Assembly: GCF_001949145.1 (NCBI RefSeq)
Contig: NW_019091433.1
Location: forward strand, 994,361-1,009,774
Origin: Acanthaster planci
Taxonomy: Eukaryota; Echinodermata; Asteroidea; Valvatida; Acanthasteridae
Length of the DNA stretch: 15,414 nucleotides
Reading direction: 5' to 3'
The notes under the pieces are model-generated. The model ran no database searches and had not been told where the DNA came from. It saw nothing but the letters and a program-made list of their open reading frames with translations. Position numbers and translations under genes: made by a program. Shown piece by piece: positions 10,203-15,414 of the stretch; the stretch's first letter is position 1; each line of letters opens with the position of its first letter.

Positions 10203-10391
10203 CTTGTTGCCTGCAAGCACTTTGAAGGAGCCCTCAGTGTCCACTGATTCGCCTGTGCCAATTTTATTGGGGTCAACTATCTTCATGATGAGACAAACCT
10301 CTTCATCTTGGGTGTCTTCAACGTCCATGACAAGGCCTAAGGAAACCAGGCACTGCTTGAACTCTGGCAGATCCAGCTTGCCTGAACCATT
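10203..10391 (-). CDS. alpha-actinin-like exon D (EF-hand region, deleted EF-hand 2)
   Basis: 63 codons, phase 0 at both ends: acceptor GTTTCGGTTACAG before AAT, donor AAG|GTAGGC at 10202-10201. NGSGKLDLPEFKQCLVSLGL is the EF-hand 1 loop and exiting helix. KIVDPNKIG corresponds to the family IVDPNxxG of EF-hand 2. The sequence then jumps through TGESVDTEG to SFKVLAGNK, the family's SF(K/R)xLAxxK at the exon end. About 17 residues that normally form the rest of EF-hand 2 are absent without breaking the frame. EF-hand 1 keeps all the calcium-ligand positions if joined to DM of exon C. Confidence 0.8.
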
Positions 10392-12074
10392 CTGTAACCG
10401 AAACGACTTCAAACGGCTTATAAACCTCTGTAAACTATATGAGAATGAGAGTTACCCAGCGGACGCCGGTGGCACTGGGTGTCCCCCATTTGAAATCTCC
10501 GTTGAGTTTATGAAGCTTTACAACTGCAGCGGTGTCCCCTTGAAAAACGTGTGCATCTCGGGTGCGGTGCCCCTGGACAGTCCTGTACACCACTGACATT
10601 ATACAATGAAGTATGAAAAACTACATGGGGAAGAAGATTATGGATGATTGATACTAAAAATGAAAACTGCTGTATGTATATTGTCATAAATTTCCTGTCC
10701 AATTTTATCAATATCATCTGTAGGTGGAAAGGCTTGCGGTAGCACCAAGCGAAGGAATACATTTTTTATGAGTATGTGTAGTTCTGAAAAGAACCGGGAG
10801 TATACTCAACGTTTCGGACTGCGTGCTTAGTCCGTCGTCAGGAAAATGGCGACAGACTGAGCAGGTAGTCCAAAACGTTAAGGATACTCCCGGTTCACTT
10901 CAGAACCACACATATTCATAAGAGATATATTCCATCGTATAGTGCTACCGCAAGCCTTTCCACCTATTGTAGTCTTTCACCACGAATAGCCTGAATATCA
11001 TCTGGTTAAATGCGAGGCTAAGTTAAATTCATTTTAATTTAAATGATCACTACACTGACATCAACACTCGAAAAAATGTTTTTTAAAACTGTAAAAGTGC
11101 AGGCACATGGGCCTTCCAAAAGCGGGGTCATTATACCAGCATTGGTATATTCAACTTCCCGAGAGCCTTTGAGAATCTGATTGAGCACAGAGCACTTAAG
11201 AAATTGATTCAATTGGTGTCAATCCAGCTTATCATTCCTTCTATTGCTAGTTGTCTCTACATTTGAAGCAAAATATGGGACGGAGAGACCCCCCGCCTTT
11301 GTGTTGGTCATTGTTTGATCGGAATCTCACGAACTCTTTACAGACTTCTAGGGGGATGTGTTAGGTAACAATAGTCTAGAGTGTGTATAGGGATTGGACA
11401 GGTAAGGGGGGTACCCCTCCGTCCCATATCTTGCCTGGTATATCATTCGCATGGACATCGCCTGTGGCAGGGGCGGATCCATGCATGTTTTTTGGCTGGG
11501 GGTGTCATTTTAATAACAATAAACGGGAAATGAGACCCCTTCAGGGTATATCCTTTTTTTGTGGGGTGGTAAAATTTCCAACTTTACAATAAGAGGAAGG
11601 GGGACGACGCTGTTAACCGATTCCCCTTTGGACCAGCAGCTCAATCTTGATTGTTATCAACGGTGCTGCTACGACCACGAAGAACCAACGGAAATGCGTC
11701 GACGATCCAATAAACAATCCAACAATACAAATTGCCCAAATTTTTACTTTGTTCACTTTTGGTTCACTGATCACACCTTCCCTGAGTTTGTCAATAAAAG
11801 GTGAAACAACAGACAGATTTGCCTCTTCTTTAAGATGTTCTCACAAAGACACCTTTCATTGCCTCTCAGAAAATATTCTGAGGGCTGTCTACATTAACAT
11901 AACTGGGCAATCAATCAGCAACTAAACCAGACAACACCAGACAACATCCTGGAAGTAAAACGCCAAGAGCAGACCTTTGGTTTTATTAAGAGGATCTATA
12001 ATTGATTTCAGTAGAAACTACTCAGTTTGGAACTCAAACCTGGGAATATCTTTTTAGGACAAATGCCCCCCCCC
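10392..12074 (-). other. alpha-actinin-like intron C-D
   Basis: 1683 bases. It contains the foldback element at 10723-10964. A segment near 11467 starting CAGGGGCGGATCCATG resembles the ends of some hAT-type non-autonomous elements, but no matching second end was found. Short open frames in 10400-10600 and 11380-11930 have no recognisable homology. The G10/C10 homopolymer sits at its 5' end (minus sense). Confidence 0.45.
10723..10964. mobile_element. TA-flanked inverted-repeat element (MITE or foldback)
   Basis: A perfect 23-bp terminal inverted repeat starts GGTGGAAAGGCTTGCGG (10723-10745) and ends at 10942-10964. It is bounded by TA at 10721-10722 and 10965-10966, consistent with a TA target duplication. 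Similarity between the arms continues inward almost to the centre (about 10,845): both carry a GGATACTCCCGGTTC / GAACCGGGAGTATAC type block, an AACGTT block and a short stem-loop. There is no coding capacity. It lies in the intron between exons C and D of the alpha-actinin-like locus. Confidence 0.75.
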
Positions 12075-12218
12075 CATATCAGAGTTGAAGGACGTCCAGA
12101 ATTCCGATAGCTGCTCCTCCGTGATGCCCTTGGAATCCCGCACCAAAATGTGGTTATCCAGTTCGTTGATGTATCGCCTGACTGCTGTTATCACCTGTAT
12201 GTAGCTAATACGAAGCGA
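12075..12218 (-). CDS. alpha-actinin-like exon C (linker and entry to EF-hand 1)
   Basis: 48 codons in phase 0 after the acceptor TTTTGCAACCAG. Reads SLRISYIQVITAVRRYINEL then DNHILVRDSKGITEEQLSEF, WTSFNSDM. The INELDNHIL-RDSKGIT-EQL-EF core is diagnostic of the alpha-actinin rod-to-EF-hand linker. Joining the final DM to NGSGKLDLPE of the next exon gives a textbook 12-residue EF loop (D1, N3, S5, G6, L8, E12), which supports the boundary. However, the bases after 12075 on the minus strand are ten G and no GT. The helix before the loop is one residue short of the family (FNSD against FNxFD). Confidence 0.75.
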
Positions 12219-12725
12219 CTGGTTGCAAAACAGAGAAATTTAAAGGTAGAAAATCACTTGAACAACCAGTTGGCCAATGGATGATCTACCAGTTTTCATA
12301 ACTTTCACTGCATATGTAAAAATGATGTTCTCAGTAAATGTGTTCATTGGGGGATCCCTGCTGTATCATGACCTAAAGACAAGAACAATTTCATGTGAAG
12401 TTTGAATTCAATGGGACAATCGGCTCTACTCTTCTGGTTACTTGTTGCTTAAACCCTCATGTGTGTTAGACTGGGCAGTGAATACGGTCGACAGGGTGAA
12501 GTTAACTGTTAGCATGTACATTTAGCACATATAGGCATTTCGTGAGGACAGTGTATCCAACAGTAATACATCAGTATTGTAATAGTTGGTAAATTATACA
12601 AGACATTGATCCAATGGAAATCTCCCGTTGTATGATAAAAAGGTGACATAAACAAAAGGGAGAAAACACAACCAACTGGTGACCAATTAAACAACATTCA
12701 CATAAGCCTAGGCTTAAAGCATTAC

Positions 12726-12828
12726 CGACATGGTCTACATGGTGTGTTTATTTTCAGAGACTGCAGCTTCTTGTAGAGACTGGTTGGTCATCTCCTGCTC
12801 GTCCACGTGAGACTTGAAAATCCATAGC
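12726..12828 (-). CDS. alpha-actinin-like exon B, with in-frame TAG
   Basis: 103 bases after a strong acceptor (T7ACAACCCAG). In the homologous frame it encodes LWIFKSHVDEQEMTNQSLQE, then AAVSENKHTM, stop, TMS, matching the end of the last spectrin repeat without gaps, including the hallmark NKHT. The TAG (12737-12735) replaces the tyrosine of the family NKHTxYTM motif. The donor GTAATG follows TCG at 12725. One extra G at 12828 puts this frame out of phase with exon A. A secondary donor (GTAGAC, just before the TAG), joined to a weak ATTAG acceptor in exon C, could bypass the stop at the cost of eight residues. Confidence 0.7.
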
Positions 12829-14568
12829 CTGGGTTGTAAAAAAATAAAGTTTTAAAACCTGTAAAATCACGTAGCACACACAACCTAATTTAACAAAACC
12901 CCACTTGCTGTAACCAGGCACCGTCTGATGGGTGCTACATTAAAATACCTGCTTACTATACTTACTTAGCAGAAAAAAACACATACGGTTACGATTACTA
13001 TTGCAGACGAAACCCGAATGATATTACCAATTTGCGCCAAGGCTCAGTTGCCTTTCTCTTGTGAATAAATACTGAAAATTACATATTCAGACGAAAAGTT
13101 TGTGTATGCAATTTTCAGTAAAAAGGTTCTTTTGATGAAGAGAACTATACTTTTTAGAATAGGGCAGCAGTTCAACTCTGTTCAAATCTCGTAGTGCTGA
13201 CCCTGTCGGGTATTTAACTCTACACGTTTGGCTTGTGACAACTGGCGTTAACACCCATGCGTGTGGCATGTTTTCCCTGAGAGTATACCTGTAGCTCATT
13301 TCTAAGTAACCGAACAGCTGGACAAAATAATCATTGATTATAAAAACAACCAGAGAATTGACTGAAGTGGGGTATGAAGTCTTCAACCAACTGACTTTTT
13401 CGATAATGTGAGCAATTCCTCGTGTTTGTCGATGGTGTCTTTGTTCAGAGGTGCTCGTCGTTAGCAAACTGAAACCATCATTGTTATGTTTCCGTCACGC
13501 GTTCGGATAGCAAAGAAAAGATCAGCGTTCAGGTGACATCATCCTGGTGAGCGCCATGTTTGTTGCCATGTAGTATTTCTTCCTAGTTGCGCCAAACTTC
13601 CGTCTGGAACCCACCTATTACATAGTCGGTAGAGTGCAACTTGACCGAACAAGTCCTTTTAATGCAGTCTCAGAGAAAACACATTAAAGGGGACCGGATA
13701 TTTCAACCCCACTCTTCAGTTTAGAAGTAACTTGTTTGCTCGCCTTAATAAATCTCTTATTTTGTCAATTTGCCAGGAACAACTTTATGAAGTTTAGTAA
13801 AACGGTACAGCGTGTTTGTTTTTGGGAAATCATGGGAATAAATGGTCCCAGCTGCTCTATCTCCTCAATCCATGCAAGGAATTCCGTTCATAACGTCGAA
13901 CAGAGTACAATTCAACAACTCCTCTTTTAAAAATGTTTTTAGTGTGTAACATCTGGGTTCACAAATTAAACAGAAATTCTTATGTATTGAACTATGTCTG
14001 CCCTACATGACTTCATAGGAAAATGCGCCCTCAGTTGTCTGGGAAAGCATGGATGAGTTTCTGTTTCACTTTCCAATGCATTTAAGCAATAGCAAAGTAA
14101 CACAGTTCATAAATTAATAAATAAATTGAAGAAGAATAAGAAGTTGAAGGAAAGGTATTTCATAGAAACAATCAATACAGCTACACTTTAAACCAATGTA
14201 CATTTGCATGATGCTTAACGGCATTTTGTTGTGTGCAGCCGCGTATCCAGCTTTTTGGGTGTGTGTGTGTGTGTGGGGGGGAATTCAAAAGCGAATGCTG
14301 CTCATTCAACATGATGTTCGGGGAGAAAAAATATCAAAAACCTTACTTACCGTCTCATCTTTAAATTTCGTGCTATATGTAATTATTTGATAAATAAGTG
14401 TACCAATCACTTCCTTTCCTACCCGTTCTGAATAACAAAAATCTGTCAAGGCGATTTCCCCCGGGGGGGGAGCAAATTGCCCCCTCGATCCCCCTGGGGG
14501 AGTGCCTCCATGAGTGCAAGAGTGCAACTATTAGCAAGACCTTTCATGATCACACACTGATGACTTAC
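12829..14568 (-). other. alpha-actinin-like intron A-B
   Basis: 1740 bases. Contains one copy of a dispersed repeat with a (GT)n/G tract (14236-14302) and a G/C palindromic patch at about 14457-14512 (CCCCCGGGGGGG and CCCCCTGGGGG). A 126-codon minus-strand open frame at 13087-13467 has no recognisable homology and lies where the alpha-actinin alignment needs no further exon. Confidence 0.45.
14236..14302 (+). repeat. dispersed direct repeat, copy 1
   Basis: CAGCCGCGTATCCAGC, a T-rich spacer, a (GT)n run turning into G7, then AATTCAAAAGCGAATGCTGC. The same order of blocks recurs at 15325-15400 in the same orientation. Probably the end of an interspersed element that carries its own microsatellite. 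Confidence 0.7.
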
Positions 14569-14717
14569 ATCCATTTCTATCCTCCTCACACTTGCTAAGA
14601 TTTCCTCCAAGGTACTTGTCTTTAACTTCAAGTTCTTCAGCTGCGCCTTCAGTCCTACGATCCATTGCCCTATCTCGTTAGCTCTGCCAGCAAATTCGAC
14701 GCGCAGACGCACATTGG
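14569..14717 (-). CDS. alpha-actinin-like exon A (start of last spectrin repeat)
   Basis: 149 bases: two bases completing a codon, then 49 codons, including NVRLRVEFAGRANEIGQWIV and STLEEILASVRRIEMD. This matches the family segment that opens spectrin repeat 4, with its conserved NxRLRxxF...AN.IG.WI pattern and a TLE motif before the second helix. It is one residue shorter than the vertebrate counterpart. The acceptor is CAAACAG at 14718-14719 and the donor is a perfect GTAAGT at 14568-14563. As written, the exon ends in phase 0. Confidence 0.75.
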
Positions 14718-15324
14718 CTGTTTGTGACAACGCCCAGGAAAACGAACTCACTGTGTACAAATTTGTCGGCTGTTTCAACTATGTTAGCCTCAATTTCAAC
14801 CGAGAAAAAATCATCACTAAGAATAATTGTTCTAAATTACACTTTCCATACACTTTTCAGGTTTTTGGTTGTATACGAGTCTGATTACATTACCAAACAA
14901 TTAGAAGTATTACCAAAAATACACAAATCACTGCATATTAGTTACGGTAATTAACTTTTGAGGGATTCGCTCTGATGTGAGCTCGTTGTTTCCCCCCCAA
15001 ATAAAGTAATTTGCGCCTGTCCTATTTCATGATAAGAAAGCATAAATGTTGCTAGCTAATACGACCAAATTAGGGGAAACTGACATAAAAGTTCATTACG
15101 GGAGGGTCATTTCTGCACAACTGACAGGACCAGTTTGAGCAAGAAGTAATGCAGTTGTACATCAGTTATACCGTAGCCCATCTCTGGGAGTACGGTAGAG
15201 GAAATAATATAAGCAACGCGTTACAAGCAACGGGCTAGATTGATTCAACCAATTCCCATTGACAAGCGTTGTACTTCCTAGTTGCGGCTTGATGGTTTAG
15301 ATCTACTTTCACATGGCACAAACA
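14718..15324. other. upstream of alpha-actinin-like exon A, no further exon found
   Basis: I searched the minus strand for the preceding alpha-actinin exon (the end of spectrin repeat 3) and saw nothing resembling it. The 5' part of the locus either lies beyond a long intron outside the window or is missing. Confidence 0.45.
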
Positions 15325-15400
15325 CAGCTGCGTATCCAGCGTATTCGTATGGGTGTGACTGTGTGTGTGCGTGTGGGGGGATTCAAACGCGAGTGCGGCT
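15325..15400 (+). repeat. dispersed direct repeat, copy 2
   Basis: CAGCTGCGTATCCAGC, an interrupted (GT)n run, G6, then ATTCAAACGCGAGTGCGGCT. It matches 14236-14302 block for block with substitutions and a longer, interrupted GT tract. It runs close to the window edge, so its full extent is unknown. Confidence 0.7.
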
Positions 15401-15414
15401 TTGGGCTTACTCAG

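Larger units (their letters stand above)
8829..14717 (-). pseudogene. alpha-actinin-like locus, 3' half; apparently degenerate
   Basis: Five minus-strand segments, in the right order and mostly bounded by GT/AG sites, reproduce the end of alpha-actinin, the actin-crosslinking rod protein. They give the start and remainder of the last spectrin repeat (14569-14717, 12726-12828), the linker into EF-hand 1 (12075-12218), the EF-hand region (10203-10391) and the C-terminal exon ending GESDL (8829-8987). Upstream exons (actin-binding domain and earlier repeats) were not found up to 15414. Lesions: TAG at 12735-12737 and TAA at 8982-8984, both at family tyrosine positions; a phase mismatch between the first two exons; no GT donor after 12075 (a G10 tract instead); and an in-frame deletion in EF-hand 2. 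I favour a pseudogene or decaying paralogue. Assembly errors, or a rescued transcript using other splice sites, remain possible. Homology is very likely; non-functionality is inferred. Confidence 0.7.

Noticed and set aside
10162-10596. 144-codon plus-strand open frame
   Set aside because: It lies antisense to alpha-actinin-like exon D, and its openness reflects the coding constraint of the other strand.
11467-11500. Possible hAT-type element end (CAGGGGCGGATCC...)
   Set aside because: Only one end is visible. No matching inverted terminus or 8-bp target duplication was found nearby.
13087-13467. 126-codon minus-strand open frame inside intron A-B
   Set aside because: No homology recognised, and the alpha-actinin alignment is continuous from exon A to exon B without needing it.
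8829-14717. Alternative genetic code or programmed readthrough at TAA/TAG as tyrosine
   Set aside because: The 911-codon gene in the same window uses tyrosine codons normally and has no internal stops. The other lesions (phase clash, lost donor) fit degeneration better.

Overview
The window looks like nuclear DNA of a metazoan, most likely a marine invertebrate. The evidence is AT-rich, intron-bearing DNA with canonical GT/AG splice sites, no operon structure, several short foldback repeats, and two animal-type protein families. The terminal alpha-actinin exon ends in GESDL, which I associate more with deuterostomes than with protostomes (often ETDL). That lineage hint is weak, and I cannot name the species.

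Layout: 1-1347 is non-coding and ends in a convincing splice acceptor. 1378-4113 (+) is one uninterrupted 911-codon exon for a large protein. It has a stonustoxin-type (SNTX) MACPF-like N-terminus, a helical FAT-like region and an SNTX thioredoxin-like domain, followed by a complete P-loop GTPase domain of the AIG1/GIMAP-like kind and a very basic tail. A poly(A) signal follows at 4351. 4357-8828 has no supportable gene, but it contains a compact hairpin cluster and a foldback repeat with roughly 60-base arms (6866-7287).

8829-14717 (-) holds the 3' part of an alpha-actinin-like gene in five recognisable exons, in the correct order and ending at the true C-terminus. It lies tail-to-tail with the SNTX/GTPase gene. 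The exons cover the last spectrin repeat, the linker and the calmodulin-like EF-hand region. Several lesions point to a pseudogene or strongly degenerate paralogue: two in-frame stops, both at positions where alpha-actinins have tyrosine; a reading-phase clash at one intron; a G10 tract where a splice donor should be; and an in-frame deletion in the second EF hand. Yet the final exon is strikingly conserved, which simple uniform decay does not explain. A 242-bp TA-flanked inverted-repeat element lies in one of its introns, and a pair of dispersed direct repeats lies at 14.24 and 15.33 kb.

The two genes have no evident functional link. The most notable item is the SNTX-MACPF-like/GTPase fusion, which suggests an intracellular nucleotide-controlled protein rather than a secreted venom toxin. 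The second is the puzzle of the alpha-actinin-like locus.
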